Shown here: positions 35,901 through 47,900 of the stretch, in pieces
Numbering within the stretch: the first letter of the stretch is position 1
How the letters are laid out: each line of letters starts with the position of its first letter
Source: Diospyros lotus
Taxonomy: Eukaryota; Streptophyta; Magnoliopsida; Ericales; Ebenaceae
Reading direction: 5' to 3'
Length of the DNA stretch: 64,000 bases
Assembly (NCBI RefSeq): GCF_014633365.1
Contig: NC_068338.1
Location: 23,508,616-23,572,615 of the forward strand
Notes under the pieces: model-generated
What the model was told of the DNA's origin: nothing
The model's database searches: none
Seen by the model: the letters and a program-made list of their open reading frames with translations, nothing else
Translations under genes and position numbers: made by a program

Positions 35901-38900
35901 GTTGATTTGCTATCACTATATACGTTTGTTTGCTATGACAAAGGAATATATAAGTCTTTCATTAACCTTTCTATCCAAATTAGTTTACAAATTCCTTGAG
36001 CTATAGTTTGGGATTCTGCCTCGGCACTGCAGTAAATTTATATTTACTATAAAAAATATAGAAAATACAAGAATACTAGTTTAACTGAAAAAACATGTAT
36101 TCCAGCTTAATGTAGAAGGAAGTATTTTCTAATTTGCTTATATTCAAGTTACTTTATTAATTTAATTGATAGCTGATGTTGCTATAACACTGTTTGTATT
36201 TTACTCTATGCATTGGCAGTGTTAGGCGGTTGTCTTGCTGAGTATAAATATAACCTCAGCAGAGTTATTGATGTACTTTTGATTAATTTCATTTCATCTG
36301 AGTTTAATTCAGTGAATTACGGGAGCTTTCTTCTCTCTTGATTGTGCCCTAGCCTGCAAATTCATTTGCCCTAGCATATTGTTTAATGGTATCAGAGCCA
36401 TTGATGCAAATCATGACTTCGAATCTTGATCTTAGTGCCACCTCTTCTCTTCCACCTCGCTCATCCTCATCTTTATCATCTGCATCGCAGTTTGATTTTG
36501 CTGGGGTTGCAAAGGCGTTTAGTTTTATTCCAATAAAATTGGATTCTGATATCTTTTGGAAGGCGCAAGTTCTGGCCATGATCAGAGCTTTTGATTTACT
36601 GCCGTTCCATAACAAGACTCCATTGCCACCGAAGTATGTAGCAGATCCTGATGACAGAGAATCTGGAGCTCAGACGATGAACTCGGAGTGCCTAAATTGG
36701 CTGTGATCGGACCAATTGCTTCTAGGCTGGCTTTTTTTTGACAATTGACAAGGAGGTCTTGGCGCACGTGATTCATTGTGAATCATCTGCCGAGGTATGG
36801 ACTTCACTTGTAAGTTTATATTCAAGACAAACTATTGGTATATCTTTTCAAATAAAGTGGTAGTTAAGATCAGTTAAGAAGGATTCTCTGTCTGTTAATG
36901 ACTGCATTCTTAAGCTCAAAATGATTGGACATGCTCTAGCCTCAATAGGCGAGCCTTTGGGTGATAAAGAATTACTTCTTGCAATCCTTAATGGATTAGG
37001 TCATGATTATGAAACAGTGTTGAGCCTAATTACTTACCAAATGGATGAAATAGATCTTGAGAAAGTGTAGTACTTGTTGCTAATACACGAACAAAGACTA
37101 GCCTCTAAGAATTTGCCACAATCAATAATTAATTTTGATTCAGTTACACCTTCACCTATGCAAGTCACTATGACTGCATATACAACAAGAGGTGCTAGTA
37201 ATTTTGTGAACAATAGAAGTGGTTTCGGTCAAAGAGGAGGTGGTTATATGAATCGAGGGGGAAGAGGACGAGGTAGACAGTCTGGTAGACGAATTTATTG
37301 CCAATTGTGTGGCAAGGGCACTTCGTTGATAGGTGTTATCACAAATTTGATAGGAATTTTCAGAGGACACCTACTTTTAATAAAAGATTTGAAAATCCTC
37401 AAGTCTCTACTCAGTCAGATTCAAGAGCTTTTCTAGCCTCCCTAAGTGTTTCTAATGAGGCCTACATGAATGATATAGGTTTTGTCCAAGGAGCTCATTA
37501 TAGTCATTTTCCTTCTCCTTCATCTCTTGAGCACACATCTTAGCCTTTTACATCAGATCATTCATGGTTTGTTGATTCTAGTGCAACAAACCATATTACT
37601 TCCAATCTAAACAGCTTGTCACTGCATGCTCCTTACAACGGTGGTGACAAAGTCTTCGTTAGTAATGGTAAGCAGCTCTCTATTTCTAATGTTGGTCTTG
37701 GACATTTACGTTCACAAACAAAACCTACATCTTGTGTTACTTTGTCAAATGTTTTACATGTGCCTAACATGAAGAAAAATCTAATTAGTGTCTCACAACT
37801 TACAAGAGACCATGATCTTGTTGCTAAATTTAACTCTCATGCTTGTTTGATCAAGGACAAGAATACCGGACATGTGCTACTCAGAGGACAGCGTAAGGAT
37901 GGGCTATACCAACTGAGTTCAAATTTTGGTCCTGCTGATCCTAGCTCTCCAGCTCATTCTATTAAACCTAGACATGATGTTAGCAGTACATTTCCTTCAA
38001 ATTGTAATGAGTTTTCTTTCAGCAAGTATAATAGATAAGCTCCATTTAGTCATAGACTATCACCTAGTGTAAATGTTGCCCAAAACAATAATGTGTACCA
38101 ACAGTGGCATGCAAAGCTAGGGCATCCCTCATTCAATGTACTGCACTTGATTCTCAATAAAATTTAGATTCCTTGCTCTTCTACATTTCTTCCTTTCTAT
38201 GATTCTTTTAAAATTGGAAAGCTTCATCAACTTCCATTTGCTGATTGCAATATTACAGCTAAGAAACCTCTTGAGTTGGTTTATTCAGACTTATGGGGTC
38301 CGTCTCCTACTTTGTGTCCATTGAAGGATACCGATATTACATCATTTTTGTTGATGCTTATACACGTTATACATGGCTATACCCTTTAAAGTTAAAATCT
38401 AATGCCTTGTCAACCTTTGTTACATTTCACAAACTTGCTTAACTTTAGTATCAAACCTAAGTTAAAGCCTTACAAACAGAGAGGGGGGGGGGGGGGGGAA
38501 TTTAAAGCCTTTTTACCTTATCTCCATAGTTATGGCATACAACCAAGTTTCACTTGTCCCTATACCCATCAACAAAATGGTGTAACTGAGAGGAAGCATA
38601 GGGATATCGTTGAAGTGGGACTTACTTTATTGAGTCATGCTCACATGCCTCTCAAGTTTTGGGTTGAAGCTTTTCAAACAACAATGTATCTTATTAATCT
38701 GCTTCCTTCATCGCCTCTCAAATTCCGCACACCATTTGAACTGCTATATCATAAACAATCGAATTATCTAATGCTCCAACCTTTGGTTGTGCTTGTTTTC
38801 TTTATCTGAGACCTTATGTCAAGCACAAGTTCGATTTTTACTCAACCAAATGTATCTTTATTGGGTATAGTCATGTTCAAGCAGGCTACAGGTGTTTGCA

Positions 38901-41900
38901 TCCTTTTGGATGCGTTTATGTTTCAAGTCATGTTCAATTCAATCCTGATAATTTTCCCTATCTCGGTTTGTTCAAATCTCCTTCGTCTTCTTCTTCTGTT
39001 CCTACTAGTTTTTCCACACTATATTTTCAATCTCTTCCTTCATTTTCGTCTTCTAAAGTAGCACAATCTCTGGGTTCCTCCTTATCAAACATTGTTAATT
39101 CCATTGACTCCATGTCTTTGTTTCTTGTTGTTTTCTTCACAGTCTTTGCAGCCTTTTTCTTCTAGACCTATAACCCACGCGTGTAAGTTTTTAGCTCCTT
39201 TATCCCCTTCCTTGTGAAAGCATGTTGTATTTGCATCAACACTTATTCCTGTTTGGTTTATTTCTCTATTTCTCTTGTTGTAACATTTGTATTAGATTAG
39301 GTAAAATGTATCTTACTGTTTTTCTGCATATTTTTTTTGTTGTATGGTTAGATATAACTGATCTTCTAGAAGGTATGTTTCTAGAAGAAGTGCCAGCTGT
39401 ATGTTTTTCTGTTAGGCGGTTAGTTGGTTTTATTTTATCCCATGTATTCCGCCACCCTTATATCCTATAAATAGGGGTCGTGGATAGGTCAGAGTTAGAG
39501 AGAGAGTCTTAGTGTGCCAGAAATTGAGACGGTTTTGTTTCAACTTTCTGTCTTGAGTCGGGATTGAGTGCGAGAGGTTGGGAATAGCTAGTTATTAGCT
39601 TGGTTTCCCATTTTCCCTACAGCTTTCAGAGTATATGGGCGGGAGGGATTAAGTTCTCGTTGTAATCATCCTTTGTTGACTTCAAGATAGTGGATTTGAT
39701 TGGCTTCTAAGCAGTCTGGATGTAGGTCTTGGATTTCAAGACCGAACCAGGATAATTCTTGCTGTTTTCTTCTGTGATTGTGTTGTTTCTTTTTGTGTTC
39801 TATAATATCAGTTCATCTTGAGTAAGTTAGGAAGCTATTTGGGTTGGGAGAATAGAGTAGTGTGCTGTGAGATACTCTAACATCTCTGTTGTTTGTATTA
39901 AGTCATTAATATGTGTAAGTGTTATACAAGTGTAAGAGGCGCTCACTGCTATATATATGTAGCAGTGCACTCTTTTGTTGTTTAATTTTTTACTCAATGA
40001 ATTACGAAGCTAGTTCAGTCTCCAGAATTCTCTCTCTACTTCATTTGAGTTTTGCCCTAGGTTTTTCCTTATACCTTTACATGGTATCAGAGCCATAGAC
40101 AAAAGTCATGGCGTCGAATCCTTCGCATAGTACCTCTTATTCTCTTCCTCCTCCTCAATCATCCTCCTCGCTTTCTACTGCCTCGTAATTTGATTTTGGT
40201 GCAATTGTGAAGGCTTTGAACTTTGCTCCGATTAAGCCCGATTCAGGAAATTATATTTTCTGGAAAGCTCTGGCTACCATTCGAGCATTTGATCTAGTTC
40301 CGTTCCTACAAAGATCATCTCCTCCTCCTAAATATGTTCTTGATCCAGAAAGTAGCAATGTTGAGGCTACGAGATTGAATGAGGAATATATGAATTGGCT
40401 AAGGTCAGATCAACTTCTTCTTGGCTGGCTATTTTCAACTATTGAACGAGAGGTGTTAGCTCAGGTAATTCAATGCGAATCGGCTGCTGAGGTATGATCT
40501 ACACTAGAGAATTCATATTCTAGACAGACAATTGCAAAGTCATTTCAGTTAAAATAGCAATTGCGTTACATCAAGAAGTCTGATCTTTCTATTAATGACT
40601 ATATACTGAAGATCAAGACAATAGGCCATTCTTTAGCAGCTATAGGCGAACCTTTGCCAGATAAAGAATTGTTGTTAGCGATCTTAAATGGCTTATGTCA
40701 TGACTGTGGAACAGTTGTTGGCCTTATAACCTATTAAATGGACGAGATAGATTTAGAGAAGGTTTGATATCTTCTCCTAATGCATGAGCAGAGATTAGCC
40801 TCGCAAAATTTGCCACTATCATCTGCTGGTTTTGATTCCTCTATGTCTTCAATGTTTGTAAATGTGGCTTCATATTCATCTCAATCAGGGAATGGATTTG
40901 TCAATAATTCTAGAGGAGGTTACAACACTAGAGGAGGAAATTATGGTAATAGAGGAGGTTGAGGTAGAGGTAGGTCGTCTAGTGGAAAACGTATCTACTG
41001 TTAACTTTGTGGAAAACTAGGGCATTTTGTTGATAAATGTTATCATAGATTTGATAAAAACTTTTAGAGGAATTCTGGTCAGTCTTTTGAACGTGGTGGT
41101 TCAACTGGTCCTCATGCTTATTTAGCCTCTCATCGTGACTCTAACGAAGCCTGCATGATTGAAATAGGCTCTAATAATGGCTTTCCTTATGGACCTAATT
41201 CTCAACCACCAGAAACTTATTAGTCTTCCCATTTACATTTACCTGTTCCCTCTGATTCTTCCTAGTTTGTGGATTCAGGTGCCACAAATCTCTCCACTTC
41301 AAATCTAAACAATTTGTCTCTTCATTCTCCTTATTATGGTGGTGACAAAGTGACTATTGGTAACGGTAAGTCTTTACTTGTCACAAGTGTTGGTACTACT
41401 CAATTTTCTTCACATGTTTCATTACCTAATGTTCTTCATGTTCCTCAAATAAAGAATAACTTGATTAGTGTGTCTTAGTTAGCTCATGATAACAATGTTA
41501 TAACTGAGTTTGACTCAAATTCTTGTGTGGTCAAGGACAAGGACTCCGAACTGGTGCTACTTCACAGTCACCTTAAGGATGGACTATACTAGCTAGATTT
41601 CGCATTTGTTCTTGTGCCAAGCAGCAATTTTGTCCGTCCTATTGTGCCTACCGATTTTATTCGTCTTAATACTTCTTTGAATGCTTGTAATAAACAGTTG
41701 AGATATGCGTGTAATAAACGACACTCATTTTGTCATGAGTTGTCTAATCCCTCTATCAATGTAATTCTTACAGATTCTTCAGTTTGTAAACAATGGCATG
41801 CACGTTTGGGACATCCATCTTCTCGTGTATTGTGACATATTATGAATAAACTTCAAGTTCCTTGTTCGTCTTCTATTCCGTTTTGTGACTCTTGTAAAAT

Positions 41901-44900
41901 TGGAAAGTTATATCCACTTCCATTTAGTGATTGTGCTATTATAGCTACAAAACCGTTGGAACTTGTTTATTCAGACTTATGGGGACCTTCTCCGAGTTTG
42001 TCTATAGAGGGCTATAGATATTATATCATCTTTGTAGATGCTTATACTCGGTATACTTGGCTTTACCCCTTGAAACTTAAATCAGATGCTCTATCTACTT
42101 TTATTACTTTCCACAAGTTTGCTGAGCTTTAATACCATTCAAAACTCATAGCTTTACAAACTGATAATGGGGGGGGGGGGGGGGGGGGGGGGAGTTCAAA
42201 GCCTTTTTTCCATATCTTAGAAGCCATGGAATTCGACCACGGTTTTTATGTCCATATCCCCACCAGGAAAATGAAGTGGCTAGAAGAAAGCATCGGCATA
42301 TTGCTGAAATGGGCTTAACTCTTTTAGCACACTCTCAAATGCCTCTTAAATTTTGCGTAGATGCCTTCCAAATTGCAGTTCATACCATTAACTTGTTGCT
42401 AGCTTCTTCTATTTGGTTGTGTACTCCGTTTGAACTACTGTATGGCAAAGCACCAAACTATTTTTTGTTGCAACCTTTTGGTTGTGCTTGTTTTCCCTTC
42501 CTAAGACCATATAACAAGCATAAATTTGATTTTCACTCCACGAAGCTTGTGTTTCTAGGGTACTGTCATTCTCAAGCTGAGTATAAGTGTCTGCATCCTT
42601 CTAGGAAAGTTTATGTTTCAAGGCATGTTTAGTTTAATCCAAATGAATTTCCTTTTCCATCATTGTTTAATCTCCCTAGTTCTTCTTCTTCTTCTTCACT
42701 TAATGGACTTGGATATTCTACTTCTTATTTTTAATCACTTCCTTCATGTTTTTCTTTTCCGAGAGTAGCACAGTCCTTACATCCTTCCTTATCACCTGTT
42801 GTTTCTAGTTCTAATGTTCACCATGCTTCTGATATTGAATCTATTGTAAGGGAACCTCGATCTGTTTCTTCTTATCCTTCACCCAATCCCAATCATACTT
42901 CTGTTTCTAAGTCTAAACCTGGTTTTGCACGCTCTGTTCATTCAATGGTAACAAGGTCTAAAGCTCAACAACTTGTCACCACCTCTCCTCATGCCTTAGT
43001 AAGTAGCCTAGAGCCTTGTTTAGTTCGTGAGGCTTTGGTAGATTCCTGATGGTTGCAGGCTATGTAGGAGGAATTCTCAGCTTTGCAGCGTAATAATACG
43101 TGGGATTTTGTTCCATTTTCTAGTGAGATGAATCTTATTGGAAGCAAATGGGTTTTTCGGGTGAAATACAAATCAGATGGTTCAGTCCTTAAATACAAAG
43201 CTCGCTTGGTGGCTAAAGGATTTTTACAAACACCCCGAGTTGATTATGGTGATACTTTTAGCCCTGTGGTGAAGGCTCCAACAATCAGGGTCCTATTCTC
43301 TTTAGCTGGTACTTTTGGTTGGGACATCCAACAAGTGGATGTTAATAACGCATTTCTGAATGGTGACTTAGATGAGGTTGTGTACATGACCCAACCAGAA
43401 GGATTTGTGAATTCTACATATTCTTCTCATGTGTGTAGACTGCGCAAATCGCTGTATGGTTTAAAACAAGCACTTCTTTAGCTGTACAATAGTGTATTAA
43501 AGATTTGGAGAGTGCTTTTGCACTAAAAACTCTAGGATCAGTTAATTATTTCCTAGGGTTTGAAGCTTTTAGAGATTCAAGTGGGATTTTTTTAACTCAA
43601 TCTAAATATACCCTTGATCTGTTAAAAAAAGATGATATGACTGATTGTGAACCCTGTGCAACTCCTACCTCATCTGGTTTCTGTCTCACTGATGATGGTG
43701 AAGTCTTTCCTAATCCCTTATTATATCGAACTCTCATGGGTCTCTTCAATACCTAACCTACACGTGTCTGGATATAGCTTTTGTGGTAAATTGTTTAAAT
43801 CAGTTTTTAACTGCTCCTGAGCTGCAACATTGGACTTCTTGTAAGAGATTACTCAAATACTTGAAAGGGACAGTAGGTTATGGTCTATTCTTTTCCCCAT
43901 CTCCAGGCGATTTGGCAATTTCAGTATATGCAGATGCTGATCATGCAGGTTGCAAGATCACAAGAAGATCAACTAGTGGACTTTGTGTTTATCTTGGATC
44001 TAATTTGATTGTTTGGAGCTCCAGAAAACAATCTATTGTTGCTCGATCGGTTGGAGAGGCTGAATATAGGGCTATAGCTCAAGGTGTTACTAAGCTCCTT
44101 TGGTTGAAATCTCAGTTCACAGAGTTGGGGTATCCTTGTAGCATTTCTTCAAAGCCTATTGTATAGAGTGATAATTTGGCTGCTAAGAGTATGGCTGAAA
44201 ATCCTGTTTTTCATGGTCGGACCAAGCACATTGAGCTTGATGTACATTTCATTCGAGAAAAGGTTGAAAAAGGAGAAATTGAAATCAGATATGTGCCCAC
44301 AGAATATCAGGTTGCTGATATTCTAACTAAAGGATTATCAAAAAGTTGGTTTCAGTTTTTGTGTACCAAGCTTGGTCTACGGTTTTCTCCAGCTCACATA
44401 ATTTCTTATGCCTTTATAAATGATCAACAGTCAGAAGAGCAAGAGAGTTCTAATTGAGGGGGAATGTGAAAGCATGTTGTATTTGCATTAGCACTTATTC
44501 CTGTTTGGTTTATTTCTCTATTTCTCTGTTGTGTTGTTTGTATTAAGTCATTAATGTGTGTAAGTGATAAGTGTAAGAGGCGCTCGCTGCTATATATATA
44601 TGCAGCAGTGCACTCTTTTGTTGTTTAATTTTTTAGTCAATGAATTACGAAGCTAGTTCAGTCTCCAAAATTCTCTCTCTGCTTCATTTGAGTTTTGCCC
44701 TAGATTTTTCCTTATACCTTTACATTCCTGCCATCATATGCTGACCAGTTCCAAGGCCAAGTCCCTTGCAATTACATCACCTCATGCCTTATTGAGTTCT
44801 TTAGAACCTAGTTCAATTCGTGAGGCCTTCTTAGACTCACAATGGGTTAAGGCTATGGAAGAGGAGTTTGCTGCCTTGTAGCATAATCACACTTGGGATT

Positions 44901-47900
44901 TAGTTCTCTTTTCTAAGGATGTGAATGTAATTGGCTGCAAGTGGGTGTTTTGGATCAAATATAATTCTATGCTTAAGTATAAGGCTCATTTAGTAGCCAA
45001 GGGGTTTCTTCAAACTCCGGGTATTAACTATGCCTAGACATTCAACCCTGTTGTTAAAGCTCCCACTATTCGAGTTTTGTTCTCATTTGTGGTTACTTTT
45101 GGTTGGGGCATCCAACAAGTGGATATAAATAATGCTTTTCTAAACGGTGAGCTTAATGAGGAAGTGTTTATGTCTTAGCCAAAGGTTTTGTTGATTCTCA
45201 ATTTCCTAACCGTGTTTGCAAATTGTAGAAGTCTCTTTATGAGCTAAATAGGCTCCTAGAGCTTGGTACACTAAGTTGTGAGCTGCTTTATAGTCTTGGG
45301 GATTTACTAGGGCAGTGTCTGATGCCTCTTTATTTGTCAAGAGAACTTCTCAGTTTGTGCTGTTTCTCTTGGTGTATGTAGATGACATCTTAATCACTGG
45401 ATCGCATACCAAAACACTTAGAGCTTGTATTTAGGATTTGGAAACTCACTTTGCTCTAAAGATTCTTGGATCTATTAGTTATTTTCTTGGCTTTGAGGCA
45501 TATAGAGATCATAGTGGCATCTACCTTACTCAATCAAAATATACGTTAGATCTCTTGAAGAAGGCAGTTATGTTGGACTGTAAATCGTGTGCCACTCCAG
45601 TAAATACAGCTGAATCTTTAACAAATGAGGGTGATTCTTTCTCTGATCCATCTCTATTTCGGATTGTGATTGGTTCTTTGCAGTATCTAACCTACACTAG
45701 ACTAGACATTGCATTTGCGGTTAATAAGTTCAGTCAGTTCCTATCTGCCCCCAAGCAGTAGCATTGGTTGGCTTGTAAAAGACTTCTTAGGTACCTCAAG
45801 GGTACTATTGGTTTGGGCTTGTTATTTTCTCTTACATGTACAGATATGCTCCTAGTTGTATATATTGATGCTGATCACGCTGGTTGCAAGGTAACTAGGC
45901 ATTCAACAAGTGGATTGTGTGTATTTCTTGGACATAATTTGATAGTTTGGAGCTCTTGAAAGCAATTAGTTGTAGCAAGGTCTGTTGGGGAAGCTGAATA
46001 CAGGGCTATTGCCCAAGGTGTAACTGAAATTATGTGGCTTAAATCTTTGTTTTCAGACCTAGGGTATCTGTGTGTTCATACCCCTGTTGTATGGAGCGAC
46101 AATCTAGTTGCTAAAAGTATTGTTGAAAATCTAGTGTTTCATTCTCACACTAAACATATTGAGATTGATGTTCATTTTGTGCGAGAAAAGGTGGAGAATG
46201 GTGAAGTTGAAATATGCTATGTTCCTACTGCCTATCAGATAGCTGATGTTTTCACTAAAGGATTGTCAAGGAGTAGATTTCAGCTTCTGTGTGACAAACT
46301 AAGTCTTAAGTTGTCAAATGTTCAAAAGGCTGCCTTTCAAGGAGTTTCAGATAAGCAAGCATCCAAGAGGAAGTCTGGTCTGAGGGGGAATGTAGAACGA
46401 AGTATTTTCTTATTCGCTCATATTCAAGTTACTTTGTTAATTTAGTTGATAGTTGATGTTGCTATAACACTGTTTGTATTTTACTCTATGTATTGGCGGT
46501 GTGTGTTAAGGCAGTTGTCTTGCTGAGTATAAATATAAACTTAGCAGAGTTATTGATGTACTTTTGATTCATTTCATTTCATCTGAGTTTAATTCAGTGA
46601 ATTACGGGAGCTTTCTTCTCTCTCGATTGTGCCCTAGCCTGCTAAATCGTTTGCCCTAGCATACTGTTTCACTTAAAACTCAACATATCAATGAACAATT
46701 TCGAAAGGCTATTCCATTACTCCAAAAGTTGAAATGTCCTTTACATTACGTTGACAAGTATTATGTGTATATAGATATCCAAAAATGGACATATGACCTT
46801 CTTTAAGCATCCATGCCACTTAGATTCCCTCTAGGCCTTGTATTAAGTTTCAAAGCACCCCAATTTGGTCAGTTTTATATTGCAATATCCTCTATGTACC
46901 CACTGAGGCATAATCTGTAAATGTTTTGAAGAAAGGGCACCGGTTCATTCATGTTCTGACATTGGATGTCTAGCCTAAAATGAATATTAAAAAAATGGTT
47001 GCTGACCATCAAAACTTCTATCTCCACATCAATTTGGAATCATAGAACTAATCATTCTTGACCATCAAAATAATTACTTGAAGTTTTTGTCATTTAATAC
47101 TGAATCCTTGTGCTTTTCTCAATTTTTTTAGGTACTTTAATAATAATTGATCAATGAGAATTGTACCTTCTATATTTAATATGACAGTGATGTGGACTAG
47201 TTGTTTTAGGTCAATTCACTTGGAACATGTGAGAATATTTTTTTGTTGTCTTTTCAGAAAAGTAGATCTTGGTATTTTATTTTTCAGCAAAGATAATTTT
47301 TTCTGATATTTTGTACCTTTTCTTTGAAAAATTGTTATTCCTTCACCTACTCTGTGTTATGCTGATCTAATTCTGTTAAAGCCCAGGCTTTACTTATTTA
47401 GCCCAAGGGGTGTAATGGATTAGATCTAAATTGAGGATCTATTTGCATGAAGTGGTTTCCTTCTGAGTTTTTACAAGAACCAAGCAACATATGCTTGTAG
47501 GAACTCGTGAAGTTTGTGATTTGTTATCCAGTTCAGTAGGCTTCTTTAGGGATGATATCTTCAATTGTTACATGAGGTTAAATTCTGGGCTCATTATTAT
47601 TATTTTTCACTATATTTGGTTGTCTATGTTATAAGGGCCTTATCGAGGCCATAGATAGAAATGTTTGGCGAGTGAGAATTCATGTAGCTGACCCCACATA
47701 GTGGGATTAAAGTTTGATACATTGTTGTATTTGGTTTTCTGTTTCTTTTGTTATTGATGGTTTATGTAGCCTATGGACTTCTACTTTGGAGTGTGATATG
47801 ACTATGTTTCTCCTCTTTGGTGATAAAGATATAGGTCTGACAGGGACGAAGCTAGGTTGTGGCGAAGGTGGTTGCGGGGCCTGTACTGTGATGGTTTCTT

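Larger units (their letters stand above)
39213..44724 (+). mobile_element. Ty1/copia element C nested in B
   Basis: The LTRs are 39213-40081 (split by solo LTR D) and 44465-44724. A perfect 5-bp duplication, ttcct, lies at 39208-39212 and 44725-44729. The primer-binding site TGGTATCAGAGCC starts at 40082, and a purine tract ttgagggggaa precedes the 3' LTR. The coding region (40108-44457) has many stops and a deletion removing the RT catalytic box. C and B encode clearly related proteins, so B was hit by a relative. Confidence 0.94.
36111..46671 (+). mobile_element. Ty1/copia element B in XDH intron 1 (host of nested C)
   Basis: The LTRs are 36111-36386 and 46391-46671. A perfect 5-bp duplication, cttaa, lies at 36106-36110 and 46672-46676. 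A primer-binding site TGGTATCAGAGCC starts at 36387, and a purine tract ctgagggggaa precedes the 3' LTR. Element C interrupts it (39213-44724); without C it is about 5.04 kb. The coding order is gag, protease, integrase (36413-39212), then RT and RNase H (44725-46390). Stops and frame breaks make it inactive. It lies in the same orientation as XDH. Confidence 0.94.
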
